In this document: positions 17,736-26,758 of the stretch, piece after piece
Layout: every line of letters starts with the position of its first letter
How positions within the stretch are numbered: position 1 is the stretch's first letter
Assembly: GCA_963665265.2 (NCBI GenBank)
Contig: OY762224.2
Coordinates: 4,092,001-4,156,000, forward strand
Source of the DNA: CAXXHQ01 sp963665265
Lineage (GTDB): Bacteria; Planctomycetota; Planctomycetia; Pirellulales; Thermoguttaceae
DNA length: 64,000 nucleotides
Direction of reading: 5' to 3'
The notes under the pieces: model-generated
What the model saw: only the letters and a program-made list of their open reading frames with translations
Told to the model about the DNA's origin: nothing
Databases searched by the model: none
Position numbers and translations under genes: made by a program

Positions 17736-19100
17736 ATGACTATACTTGGCGCGATAATCGGTTTGTCGGCGTTCCTTTCGGCTATTGCGTATCCGCCGCT
17801 GGCCCTTGCAATTTATATGGTCTTCTCGATCGACGAAGCCTTTGGGACGGGAATTGTTGTTACTGGCGGATATTTCTCCTATCTTGTCATGTTCTCCGCC
17901 GCTTTGGCAAGCGCCATCTCGTTGTATCAGCTCATGCAAAGGGCGAACCTCAACCGGAAAAACCGGAGATTATTCGTCGCTGGCTCCATCGCCATGGCCA
18001 CGATTTTTTGGATCGGCGCCTCCGTTTTCATCTCCGGAGATACAATCCGCTCCGTCATGGAAAAAATGGCTGGATGCGGAATCTCCTCAATCATCATCGT
18101 TTTCGCCTATTACGATCGCGTCTGGCTCTATCGGTGGCTGGTCCTCGCCGTGCTAGCTAATGTTTTTTTGAGCTTCGTCTCGTTCGCCTACCCAGGTTCT
18201 AGGTTGGACTTCAGCGGAGGAGGAGAAGGCTTAGCCCCCCAACAAAGCGTGCTCTCTTTGGAAGAGATCAAAGAGGGAAATTTCGGAAAACAGTCGGCGC
18301 AATTTATTAACCCGGTCAACACCAACTTCTACGGCATCGTGGCCGTCCTCTTAGGTTTGTGGATGGTAAAAACCTTTCGCCCCTTGTTATTTTTTCTGGG
18401 ACTTCTCGCCGTAGGAATGGGCGTATTCGTCGCTATGAACTCTTTGATGAGAGCTTTACTGCTCGGAATGATGGGAAGTCTCATTATCACAATTGTTTGG
18501 CGATGCGTCAAATCCTCGTCCCTTCTCGTCGTATTTCTTCTTTGCGGCGTGATCGGTTCTTTTTTCGCTTCAAGCTTCGTCGTCGGATTGGCCGACTCAC
18601 TGTCAGGCACAAGCTTGGGAAAACATTATCTGTCATATGAAGATGGCTTGGATTACCGCTTAAAGGCGATCAGTAACTCTCCCCTACTTATCGCAGAGAG
18701 CCCGATTTTCGGCTTCGGATCGACGAAGTATATTAATCAACGTATTGACCAAGTGCCGCACCAACACTTTTTGTCCAGCACTTTGATCTACGGTTTGCCT
18801 GTCGGCTTATCCATGCTCTACTTTACTTGGATTAGCCTCGCCCCGTCCTTTCAATTCTTTCGCGCACAGAATACCGCCGATACAAAAAAAAACCTCATGA
18901 CCCTCGTGTTTATTCCAAGCTTTTCCGTGTGCTTGGGATGGATGACTCTCGCTCTCAATCTTTCAAACGGATCTTCTCCTTCGCCGTCGGGAGCCTTGGG
19001 ATGGATTTGCACCGGCGTCGCCGCGCTCCCTTGGTTGTTAAGAGAACGTAAAACCAAGCCCGACCTAATCAAACCTGAGCTCGATGCGGGCGATGCGTGA
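17736..19100 (+). CDS. O-antigen polymerase/ligase-like membrane protein
   Basis: The 454-residue polytopic membrane protein has about ten to twelve helices. A large extracytoplasmic loop (about residues 305-345, around YEDGLDYRLKAI) is followed by PIFGFGSTKYI and QVPHQHFLSSTLIYG, resembling the Wzy_C/O-antigen-ligase pattern with a conserved His-rich turn (PHQHFL). It either polymerises repeat units or ligates glycan to an acceptor. An ABC exporter does not need Wzy, so a ligase-type role (perhaps glycan attachment to a surface protein) is possible. The ATG at 17736 is preferred over a GTG six bases earlier; GGCGGTG precedes it. Confidence 0.78.
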   Translation: MTILGAIIGLSAFLSAIAYPPLALAIYMVFSIDEAFGTGIVVTGGYFSYLVMFSAALASAISLYQLMQRANLNRKNRRLFVAGSIAMATIFWIGASVFISGDTIRSVMEKMAGCGISSIIIVFAYYDRVWLYRWLVLAVLANVFLSFVSFAYPGSRLDFSGGGEGLAPQQSVLSLEEIKEGNFGKQSAQFINPVNTNFYGIVAVLLGLWMVKTFRPLLFFLGLLAVGMGVFVAMNSLMRALLLGMMGSLIITIVWRCVKSSSLLVVFLLCGVIGSFFASSFVVGLADSLSGTSLGKHYLSYEDGLDYRLKAISNSPLLIAESPIFGFGSTKYINQRIDQVPHQHFLSSTLIYGLPVGLSMLYFTWISLAPSFQFFRAQNTADTKKNLMTLVFIPSFSVCLGWMTLALNLSNGSSPSPSGALGWICTGVAALPWLLRERKTKPDLIKPELDAGDA

Positions 19101-19171
19101 TATAACAAATCGCATGCATTTATAGCATCTACAAAACAGAATCTAAACCTAACAGATAGCGTAACTAAGCG

Positions 19172-20290
19172 ATGAGAGTATTGTCTTGCCTCTACCGCAC
19201 GTATTACGGCGACCCGAACGCCGTCAATCCTTTCTATTTCTACTTCGTCGACCTCCTCCGACAAATGGGCCACTCGGTAGCGTTCTTCGACCATTACGAA
19301 CAAGCGACGCTCAACAAGGACGCCATGAATGACTCTTTCTTGGCCCTGCTCCGCGGAGGCGGATATGATTGCGTCCTCGTCGAATCGGTGGCCGACGAAT
19401 TTTACCCCGAAGTCCTCGAAGAAGCCAAAAAATACTCCCAAACCGTCGCTTTTAACAGCGACGACGACTTTCGCTGGCTAGAGTACTCCGCCAAATGGGC
19501 CCCGTATTTCTCCTTCGTCGTCACCACGTATCGACATATTTACGAGAAATTCCGCAAGGATGCTCCGAATCTGCTTTTAAGCGCCTGGGCTTGCGGCGGT
19601 TCCTATAATGGAATGAACGTCGCAAAGGACATTCCCGTCAGCTTCGTCGGCGGTATCCACGCCGATCGCGCGCATCGCATCGAATCTTTACGAAAGTATG
19701 TCCCGATCGAAACCTACGGAAAAGGCTCTCATGCCTCGCAAGCGACCTTCGCCGCTTTTAGAAAAAGTCTCTTTCACTACGCCAATGAAAAACTACGAGG
19801 ACGTAGCGGCTCCGGAACGGCGCTCCGTAACCTGCTCTTACTCAAACTCGGCGCGCAAAGCGATGGCATTAATTTTGCTCAGGTTAACGCCCTCTGGAAT
19901 CGATCTCGAATCTCCTTCACCCCGTTGAATCTAAGCGACGCCCAATTCGCTCAAAAACTCGCCTTGGCCAAAGCGGTAGGCGAAGCGAAAAAATCGGACG
20001 CGTGGAGCCCCTGGGCCTCGCCTATGCAAATCAAAGGCCGCGTCTTTGAACTCGGATATAGCGGAACGCTCCTGCTATGCGACCGAAATCCGGCAATTGA
20101 TGAATTCTACGAACGCGGAAAAGAATACGAGGATTTCGAATCCTCAGACGAGTGCGTTGATAAAATCCGGTTCTATCTCGATCACGAAGACGCCCGTGCG
20201 AAAATCGCTCTTGCTTACTACGAACGGACTAAACGAGAGCACCTTTGGGAACGACGCCTCACGAATATGTTCACTCAAATTGGCTTGTGA
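19172..20290 (+). CDS. CgeB-like glycosyltransferase
   Basis: This 372-residue soluble protein is read as a GT-B glycosyltransferase of the CgeB/spore-maturation type. Its N-terminal half resembles a DUF3880-like acceptor domain (FDHYEQATLNKD, VAFNSDDDFRWLEYSAKWAPYFSFVVTT). Its C-terminal half has KGRVFELGYSGTLLLCD and the family-typical late region (FESSDECVDKIRFYLDH). The linkage formed is not predictable. The ATG follows a weak ribosome site. It is the first gene in the glycosyltransferase run. Confidence 0.8.
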   Translation: MRVLSCLYRTYYGDPNAVNPFYFYFVDLLRQMGHSVAFFDHYEQATLNKDAMNDSFLALLRGGGYDCVLVESVADEFYPEVLEEAKKYSQTVAFNSDDDFRWLEYSAKWAPYFSFVVTTYRHIYEKFRKDAPNLLLSAWACGGSYNGMNVAKDIPVSFVGGIHADRAHRIESLRKYVPIETYGKGSHASQATFAAFRKSLFHYANEKLRGRSGSGTALRNLLLLKLGAQSDGINFAQVNALWNRSRISFTPLNLSDAQFAQKLALAKAVGEAKKSDAWSPWASPMQIKGRVFELGYSGTLLLCDRNPAIDEFYERGKEYEDFESSDECVDKIRFYLDHEDARAKIALAYYERTKREHLWERRLTNMFTQIGL

Positions 20291-20324
20291 GTTATTAGTA
20301 CGTTTCTGATCGACACGCCCTCAG

Positions 20325-21395
20325 ATGCCCACCCCGAAAATCACTGTTCTCATGCCCGTCTTCAACGGCGAAGCCTATTTGCGTGAGGCCGTCGAAAGCG
20401 TTCTAAGCCAGGATTACTCCGACTTTGAATTGCTCGCCGTTGACGACGGCTCCAAAGACGGTTCGGCCTCGATTCTCGAAAGCTACGCTGACCCTCGACT
20501 CCGAATATTGCGAAATCCCAAAAACCTCGGAATCGTCGGCGCAATGCAAGCGGGTTTGAACGCAGCCAGCGGCAAGTTCGTCGCTCGAATGGACGCCGAT
20601 GATGTTTGCCTGCCTTCGCGGTTGCGATTGCAGTTGGAGTATATGGAGTCGCATCTGCAGACGCAACTTCTAGGAACTGCTTGCGAACTTATTGATTCAA
20701 ACGGCCGCGTTTGCGGTCAATACGCCGGGCCACCCGATCCCTTGCTCGTCGATTGGGAAATGCTCTTTCGCAATCCCCTCGTCCACTCCACGGTCATGTT
20801 CCGCCGCGAAACCGTTGTCAAACTTGGAGGCTATCGCGACGTCGTCCCGTATGCCGAAGATTATGATCTGTGGAGCAGAATTGCCGCTTCCCCTCGATCC
20901 GTCGCCGTGTTGCCTGAATCGCTGCTCCGACTACGCAAACATGAATCGCAAGTAAGCGTTGTTTATCGAGAACGGATGGCTAAATCCGCCAATGCCGTCT
21001 CGCTTAACGCCATTCGAAACGCGATTGGAGAAACTCCGCCGGCCGAGGCCGTTTTCCTCCTCCAAGGATGGGTGAAGGGCATTACTTGCGATCAGCGGCA
21101 ATTTGCGGCCGCATATGCGATCCTTCACGCTTGTTTGGAAAAATTCCTTCGTGAACGAATCAATGCCACCTCCGAACGAAAGCCCCTTGCGCTCGCCTTT
21201 GCGAACTGCGTCCGATCACTTTCCCGACTCGAACCGCAACGCGCTTTTCAAAGAACAGCTTGGTTGTTTCGCGAGATCGCAAGCGTATCCCCGAAATATC
21301 TATTCGTTCCCTGCTTCCTAAGGCTCTTTGCGAGATTACCTTTGCTTAGTTTGGCGTGGCTTTTCGGCCGCTTGAAAACAAAGTCTTCCGAATAA
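20325..21395 (+). CDS. family 2 glycosyltransferase
   Basis: The 356-residue GT-A enzyme starts directly with the canonical strand ITVLMPVFNGEAYLREAVESV. It contains LLAVDDGSKDGS (nucleotide), ARMDADDVCLP (the DxD-type metal site) and YAEDYDLWSRIA, the acceptor-proximal ED motif. The C-terminal ~100 residues include a basic, hydrophobic end (LFARLPLLSLAWLFGRLK) that may associate with the membrane. It is followed 17 bp later by another glycosyltransferase. Confidence 0.93.
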   Translation: MPTPKITVLMPVFNGEAYLREAVESVLSQDYSDFELLAVDDGSKDGSASILESYADPRLRILRNPKNLGIVGAMQAGLNAASGKFVARMDADDVCLPSRLRLQLEYMESHLQTQLLGTACELIDSNGRVCGQYAGPPDPLLVDWEMLFRNPLVHSTVMFRRETVVKLGGYRDVVPYAEDYDLWSRIAASPRSVAVLPESLLRLRKHESQVSVVYRERMAKSANAVSLNAIRNAIGETPPAEAVFLLQGWVKGITCDQRQFAAAYAILHACLEKFLRERINATSERKPLALAFANCVRSLSRLEPQRAFQRTAWLFREIASVSPKYLFVPCFLRLFARLPLLSLAWLFGRLKTKSSE

Positions 21396-21412
21396 AATCT
21401 GATCGCCGCTAC

Positions 21413-22681
21413 ATGTCCTCTACTGAAAACAACCTTAACGTCGTCATCGCCGGAACCGGATTTCGCTTCCCTGAAGGAGCTGGCGCCACCGCTCGAGTTT
21501 TGTCATTCGCCAAAGGCTTGAAACGACTCGGCTGCGACGTTCATGTGTTGTTGCCGAAACCCACCGAAACACCTCTTTCAAACAATGACGCCTTGGCAAT
21601 CGAAGGCACCTATCAAGATATTCCTTTCGCCTACTGCTGCGGAACTCGCATCGCCGCGAAATCCCGCCTCGGCGCGCTCGCCCTCTACGTGAAAGGCCTC
21701 ACCAACGCCGGTCGGCGAATTCGTGCAATCAATCAACGACGAAAAGTGGACGTTATTTTTATGTGGGGCGTCGAATATCCCTTCAACGTTTGCTATTTTC
21801 GACGCCTCGCAAAGTCAATCGACGCCTTGCTCGTCGGCGAAGCCTGCGAATTCCCCTTCGTTAACGCCAATAGCCGCGCCGTCAATTGCCGACATTGGGC
21901 GAACGACCGTTTGTTTTTTAAAATGTTTGACGGAATCGTCGCCATTTCCTCCTATCTGCAGGAATTTTATCGCTCCCGTTTAAGCCCCGACGCCCAGATC
22001 GTCCGTATCCCCATCCTCGTCGAAACCGAGGGGTATTGCTCAACTTCGCCGCGAATCGACAACTTTTGCCGTGTCGCTTATTGCGGAAACCTGGACCATC
22101 CAGGCGAGGCCGACGACATGATTCGCGCCTTCGCCTCCGCCGCGCGCGATTTGCCCCAATGGCGACTCGACGTCGTCGGTTTCGCCGCAAACGCAAACCG
22201 CCTCAACGAATTGAAAAAACTAGCGGTCGATTCCGCTGTCGCCAACCGAGTAACCTTTCACGGACTTGTTCCTCGCCACGATATACCGGCCGTTCTTTCC
22301 GCATGCGACATAATGGCCTTGCCTCGCGCCGCCGGCGTCTTCTCCCAAGCCGGCATGCCCACGAAATTGGGCGAATATCTTGCGACCGGAAAACCTGTCG
22401 TCGTCACCGCCACCGGCGATATTTCAAATTATCTGCAAGACGGCCTCAACGCTTTCCTCGTCCCTCCCGGGTCACTCCAGGCCTTTGTCGATAAATTGCG
22501 TTTCGCCATGACTCATCCTGACGAATCCCATTCAATCGGAGCAAAAGGCCGCGAAGTCGCTTTCAAAGAATTCGATTCGACGACGAATTGCCGAAAATTC
22601 GTCGCCTTCGTTCGATCGTTGCAAATAAACGCTAAGCCGACCTTCAAAGCGGTTCCGCTTGACGACTCCGCTTCCACTTAA
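21413..22681 (+). CDS. family 4 (GT-B) glycosyltransferase
   Basis: This 422-residue retaining-type glycosyltransferase has an N-terminal acceptor domain with the glycine loop FPEGAGATARVLSFAKGL. Its C-terminal donor domain contains VAYCGNLDHPGEAD, FHGLVPRHDIPAVLSACDI and QAGMPTKLGEYLATGKPVV, which includes the E-x7-E-like donor-binding pattern. The ATG at 21413 is chosen because an upstream frame start would overlap the preceding gene by 40 bp. Sugar specificity is unknown. It ends 11 bp before asnB. Confidence 0.9.
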   Translation: MSSTENNLNVVIAGTGFRFPEGAGATARVLSFAKGLKRLGCDVHVLLPKPTETPLSNNDALAIEGTYQDIPFAYCCGTRIAAKSRLGALALYVKGLTNAGRRIRAINQRRKVDVIFMWGVEYPFNVCYFRRLAKSIDALLVGEACEFPFVNANSRAVNCRHWANDRLFFKMFDGIVAISSYLQEFYRSRLSPDAQIVRIPILVETEGYCSTSPRIDNFCRVAYCGNLDHPGEADDMIRAFASAARDLPQWRLDVVGFAANANRLNELKKLAVDSAVANRVTFHGLVPRHDIPAVLSACDIMALPRAAGVFSQAGMPTKLGEYLATGKPVVVTATGDISNYLQDGLNAFLVPPGSLQAFVDKLRFAMTHPDESHSIGAKGREVAFKEFDSTTNCRKFVAFVRSLQINAKPTFKAVPLDDSAST

Positions 22682-22692
22682 GAGTTCATCAC

Positions 22693-24633
22693 ATGTGCGG
22701 TATAGCCGGCGCAATTTGGACTGACGACTCCAAAAGAATCACCCCTGGTTCCTTGCACGCCATGACCGACGCCATCCGTCATCGAGGCCCCGATGAGGAA
22801 GGCTCGCACTTTGAATCCGCGCCGCTCCGAAACGGCGAAGACGCTCAAATCGGCGTCGCCTTCGGGCATCGTCGTCTGTCGATCATCGACCTCTCGACCG
22901 GCCAGCAGCCGATGTGTAATGAAGACGAATCCGTCTGGATCGTCTTCAACGGCGAAATCTATAACTATCAAGATTTCTACGCCTCGCTCGAAGCGAAAGG
23001 GCATCGTTTTCGGAGCAAGTGCGACACCGAAGTCATCCTCCACCTCTACGAAGAGGAGGGCCCCGACTGCATCGCCAAATTAAACGGAATGTTCGCCTTG
23101 GCCCTGTGGGACCGAAAAAAGCAAACATTGCTCCTCACCCGCGACCGACTCGGAAAAAAACCGCTCTACTATCGACATGAACCGGGCCGTTTGCTCTTCG
23201 CCAGCGAACTGAAAAGCGTCCTCCAAGCCCCGAACGTCCCACGCGAAATCGAACCTCGCGCCTTGGACGAATACTTCGTCTATAAATACGTTCCCCATCC
23301 AAACACTATTTTCAAGGGAATCAATAAACTCCCCCCCGGATGCTTGGCCATTTATCGCAACGACTGCGTCGAAATCCGCCCTTATTGGACCCCGGATCTA
23401 AATCGCGAAGAAATCCTCTCGGCCAAAGATTATAGCGAACAATTGCGATCCCTCGTCACCTCCGCCGTGCAAATGCGATTGCGCAGTGACGTTCCCTTGG
23501 GCGCCTTTTTATCCGGCGGAATCGACTCAACCATCGTCGTCGGCTTGATGAGCCGCCTGATGAAGGAGCCGGTCCGAACCTTTACTATCGGTTTTCCTCA
23601 TCAGAAATACGACGAAACTCATTACGCCAAAATCGTCGCCGACGCCTACGGCACGATCCACGAAACGCTCGAAGTGAAACCCGACGCTCTAAGTATTTTG
23701 CCGAAGCTCGTTTGGCATTACGACGAACCGTACGCCGACAGCTCCGCGATCCCCACCTGGTACGTTTGCGAAATGACGCGCCGTAAAGTAACCGTCGCGC
23801 TTTCCGGCGACGGCGGAGATGAATTGTTCGCCGGCTACTCTCGATATTTCCCCGTTTGGGCCTCAGATTTCTTCGACCGACTTCCCTCGTTCGTGAAAAA
23901 ATCGCTCGCTGCGACCGGCGAAGCGTTGCTTCCCTCCGACGGAGAGTTTGAATCCCGCTCCAGACGCGCTCGACGTTTTATCGGACGCTTGCGTAAAACG
24001 CCGTTTGAACGCTACCTTTGGGCAATGTCCAATTTTTCCGAAGATAGTCGCGCAGATTTATACTCTGACGAGTTCGTCGAATCGTTAGGAGACTCGAATC
24101 CCGGACTGTTTTTGGCAGACGCCTTTGAAAAATGCTCGCGACGAACTCCCGTCACAGCCGCTAGCCTCGCCGACATGACGACCTATCTCCCCTGCGACAT
24201 CATGACGAAAACCGATATCGCCTCGATGGCCCATAGCTTGGAATGTCGTCAGCCGTTGTTAGACTATCGCGTCGCCGAGTTGGCCGCAAAAATGCCGCAA
24301 AACTTGAAATATCGCTGGGGTAAAGGCAAAAGAATTCTCACCGAAACCTTTGCCGACGTCATTCCGCCGCAACTGCACAACCGCCCGAAAATGGGCTTCG
24401 CCGTCCCCTTGGCCGAATGGTTTCGCAATGAGCTCAAAGACCTCACCCGGAGCGTCCTTTGCGACGATCGCGCCAAAAGCCGCAGCTTGTTCCGCCCCCA
24501 AGCTATAGAAAAAATTATCGTAGAACATCAGTCTAAACGTTATGACTACAGCGCCCAGCTTTGGGCCCTCCTCGTCCTCGAATTGTGGTTCCGAGAATGG
24601 ATCGACGGCCCCCCGGCGACGGTTTGTTCTTAA
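22693..24633 (+). CDS. asnB: asparagine synthase-type glutamine amidotransferase
   Basis: The 646-residue protein has the class II glutaminase N-terminus with the nucleophile Cys2 (MCGIAGAIW), GHRRLSIIDLSTGQQP and the ammonia-channel region. An ATP-pyrophosphatase-type synthetase domain carries LSGGIDSTIVVGLM (about 274) and LSGDGGDELFAGY. It could make asparagine, but paralogs of this kind sit inside exosortase-linked EPS loci (for example XrtA-associated amidotransferases), where they probably amidate a uronic acid or similar carboxyl on the glycan. Its position in the middle of glycosyltransferases favours the latter. This remains an inference. Confidence 0.93.
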   Translation: MCGIAGAIWTDDSKRITPGSLHAMTDAIRHRGPDEEGSHFESAPLRNGEDAQIGVAFGHRRLSIIDLSTGQQPMCNEDESVWIVFNGEIYNYQDFYASLEAKGHRFRSKCDTEVILHLYEEEGPDCIAKLNGMFALALWDRKKQTLLLTRDRLGKKPLYYRHEPGRLLFASELKSVLQAPNVPREIEPRALDEYFVYKYVPHPNTIFKGINKLPPGCLAIYRNDCVEIRPYWTPDLNREEILSAKDYSEQLRSLVTSAVQMRLRSDVPLGAFLSGGIDSTIVVGLMSRLMKEPVRTFTIGFPHQKYDETHYAKIVADAYGTIHETLEVKPDALSILPKLVWHYDEPYADSSAIPTWYVCEMTRRKVTVALSGDGGDELFAGYSRYFPVWASDFFDRLPSFVKKSLAATGEALLPSDGEFESRSRRARRFIGRLRKTPFERYLWAMSNFSEDSRADLYSDEFVESLGDSNPGLFLADAFEKCSRRTPVTAASLADMTTYLPCDIMTKTDIASMAHSLECRQPLLDYRVAELAAKMPQNLKYRWGKGKRILTETFADVIPPQLHNRPKMGFAVPLAEWFRNELKDLTRSVLCDDRAKSRSLFRPQAIEKIIVEHQSKRYDYSAQLWALLVLELWFREWIDGPPATVCS

Positions 24634-24658
24634 ACGCATAACTGCGATCACGTACGAT

Positions 24659-25786
24659 ATGAAATTCTCCGTGGCTCAAATCGGTCCGTATCCACTTCCA
24701 ATCGGCGGCGTTTCCATGCACGTCAAACGACTGCATCGACGCTTGCTCGCCGACGGACATCAAAGCGTTGTTTTTTCTCAGCCGGGATGGAAAGGTGACG
24801 ACCAAGGCGTCACGCCTCGCTGGAACGCTTGGCGTTTCGAGAGAGAACTCTGGCTCCTTCGACAAGGCCTTTGGACCTCCGCTGAAATAGTACATTGCCA
24901 CGACATGTTCATCTGGTCCTCAGTGTTATGGCCTCTCGTAAAACTCGGAAAGCGGGTCGTTATGACCGTGCACAACGAAATGTGCGTGGGCGCCGATCCT
25001 ATTCCGACGGGAATACTAGGCCGCTTCGCTCAGAAAATGCTGCGATGTGAGAACGTCTCTTGGATTGCCGTAAACTCTCGCATTGAACAACATCTGATCG
25101 ATTACGGCGTGTCCCCTTTCAAAGTCCGCGTCATTCCCGCCTTCATTGCTCCTTCCGAAGATGAATTAAAAGGGCTTCCGGATCACGTCGAACGTTTCAT
25201 CGCCTCGCACTGTCCCGTCCTGGCCATCTACGGTTATCGATCATATTTTGATCGCGACGGATTGGATATGTACGGCTTTGATATGGCGCTGGAGTTGACG
25301 CGACGCCTCAAAGCTCGATATCCGCAAGTTGGATTGTTGTGGGGCGTTTCGGAACCTCAAGAGCCGCTTTTCAAAGCGTTGCAGAACTCCCTTGACGGTT
25401 TTAGAATAAATGACAACGTGTTGCTCATGACGGGCGAGCTTCCGGACGGACCGTCCATCTGGCGACGCTGCGATGTCTATCTCCGTCCGAGCTCCACGGA
25501 CGGAGACGCCGTTTCCGTTCGTGAAGCCCTGGCGCTCGGCACCCCCGTCGTCGCCAGCGACGCAGTCGCTCGCCCTTCAGCCGCGTTTCTTTTTAAGAAT
25601 CGCGACGCCGACGACTTTACAAGAGTCGTCTCCGACGTTCTCGATAAAAAAACCGGCTTCACGATCAACGGCCCTCAAACCGGATTGTGCAATTACTCGC
25701 GTGTGCTTGAAACGTACGATTTTATGACGAAAACCTATACCGACGGTTTCCATGCCCAAAACGCTGAACATGAAAACAATGAATAG
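24659..25786 (+). CDS. family 4 glycosyltransferase
   Basis: The 375-residue GT-B protein starts at ATG 24659 with MKFSVAQIGPYPLPIGGVSMHVKRL, the classic N-terminal strand and glycine loop of GT4. The donor side has LLWGVSEPQEPLFKAL, MTGELPDGPSIWRRCDVYLRPS and VSVREALALGTPVVAS (the E-x7-E-like pattern). The frame runs further upstream, but that part overlaps asnB. The linkage is unknown. Its 3' end overlaps the start proposed for the next gene by 35 bp. Confidence 0.9.
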   Translation: MKFSVAQIGPYPLPIGGVSMHVKRLHRRLLADGHQSVVFSQPGWKGDDQGVTPRWNAWRFERELWLLRQGLWTSAEIVHCHDMFIWSSVLWPLVKLGKRVVMTVHNEMCVGADPIPTGILGRFAQKMLRCENVSWIAVNSRIEQHLIDYGVSPFKVRVIPAFIAPSEDELKGLPDHVERFIASHCPVLAIYGYRSYFDRDGLDMYGFDMALELTRRLKARYPQVGLLWGVSEPQEPLFKALQNSLDGFRINDNVLLMTGELPDGPSIWRRCDVYLRPSSTDGDAVSVREALALGTPVVASDAVARPSAAFLFKNRDADDFTRVVSDVLDKKTGFTINGPQTGLCNYSRVLETYDFMTKTYTDGFHAQNAEHENNE

Positions 25787-26726
25787 CGCCGAAAAAAACG
25801 GCGGCTTAATCGTGGTTCTCTTTTCCTACAACCGCGCGATGCAGTTAGACTACACGCTTCGGATGCTTTTCACAAACCTCTGCGGGGATAGGCTGGAAAC
25901 TGCCGTCGTATTTCATACTTCCGGAAACCACACGAAAGGATATGAAGTTTTGCGAAAAGAATTCGAACCGCGAGGCGTGCGGTTCTTGGAACGCGGCCCC
26001 TCGAATTCTTTTTTCATTGACGTTCTTCCGCGATTATTCAATATTCGCAATTTGTATCGATACTTGAAATATCCGTATCTAAGAAGAAACCGCGACAACT
26101 TTAAGGCACTTTGTGAATATGCGTTAGTGTCCTCCTCATGCGAGTTTGCGTCCTTTCTGACCGACGACTCCGTCTTTTTCGAAAAACAGGTGATCGGGGA
26201 GGAGATCTATGAGTTAATCCGAGAAAATCCGTCACAACGAAGTTTTCGTTGCTACGTCGGCGGAAATCATGCTGACGCGCCGGCTACCCTGAAAAGTGAG
26301 GGAAAGTTTTTGACTTGGAATTATTACGACTCGGAAATGTACAACCATTGGGCCTATCCTTTCTCCGTGGACGCCACCATTTACGACAAACATGAGCTCC
26401 TCAATATTCTTAAGCCTACCCTCTACCATATGCCTTCCACTTTAGAGGCGTTTTTGGTCAGTAACGTGCGAGCGCGTCGTCTGTTTTCAATCGGATTCAG
26501 CCCGCAACGAAGCACTATGGTCGGAGTTATGCTTAACCGCGTGCAAAAACTCGTAGACAATAAGTCGGGAAAATACGATCCTGATATGCTAAATGAATAC
26601 TACTTGAAGGGCTATCGGTTAGAGCCTGTCTTGCCTGAAGTGGATATTAACGCCATTGTTCCTCGAGAAATACTCCTTAGAAAAGGCGATGAAACCATCC
26701 GGCTTTCGGACGGGGGGGTTGCTTGA
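25752..26726 (+). CDS. probable GT-A-like glycosyltransferase, unusual
   Basis: This is a 324-residue protein with a GT2-like opening (LIVVLFSYNRAMQLDYTLRMLF) and a likely metal-binding FLTDDSVFF around residue 135. It lacks the usual DGS and ED signatures of its neighbours, so the family is uncertain. The late part includes NHWAYPFSVDATIYDKHEL and MPSTLEAFLVSNVRARR, which looks like an acceptor region. Alternative starts at 25770 and 25779 would reduce the overlap with the previous gene; the choice is open. Context makes a sugar-transfer role likely. Confidence 0.6.
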   Translation: MPKTLNMKTMNSAEKNGGLIVVLFSYNRAMQLDYTLRMLFTNLCGDRLETAVVFHTSGNHTKGYEVLRKEFEPRGVRFLERGPSNSFFIDVLPRLFNIRNLYRYLKYPYLRRNRDNFKALCEYALVSSSCEFASFLTDDSVFFEKQVIGEEIYELIRENPSQRSFRCYVGGNHADAPATLKSEGKFLTWNYYDSEMYNHWAYPFSVDATIYDKHELLNILKPTLYHMPSTLEAFLVSNVRARRLFSIGFSPQRSTMVGVMLNRVQKLVDNKSGKYDPDMLNEYYLKGYRLEPVLPEVDINAIVPREILLRKGDETIRLSDGGVA

Positions 26727-26758
26727 AGAACGAGGATACGATTCTGCGGGCGAGAGTA

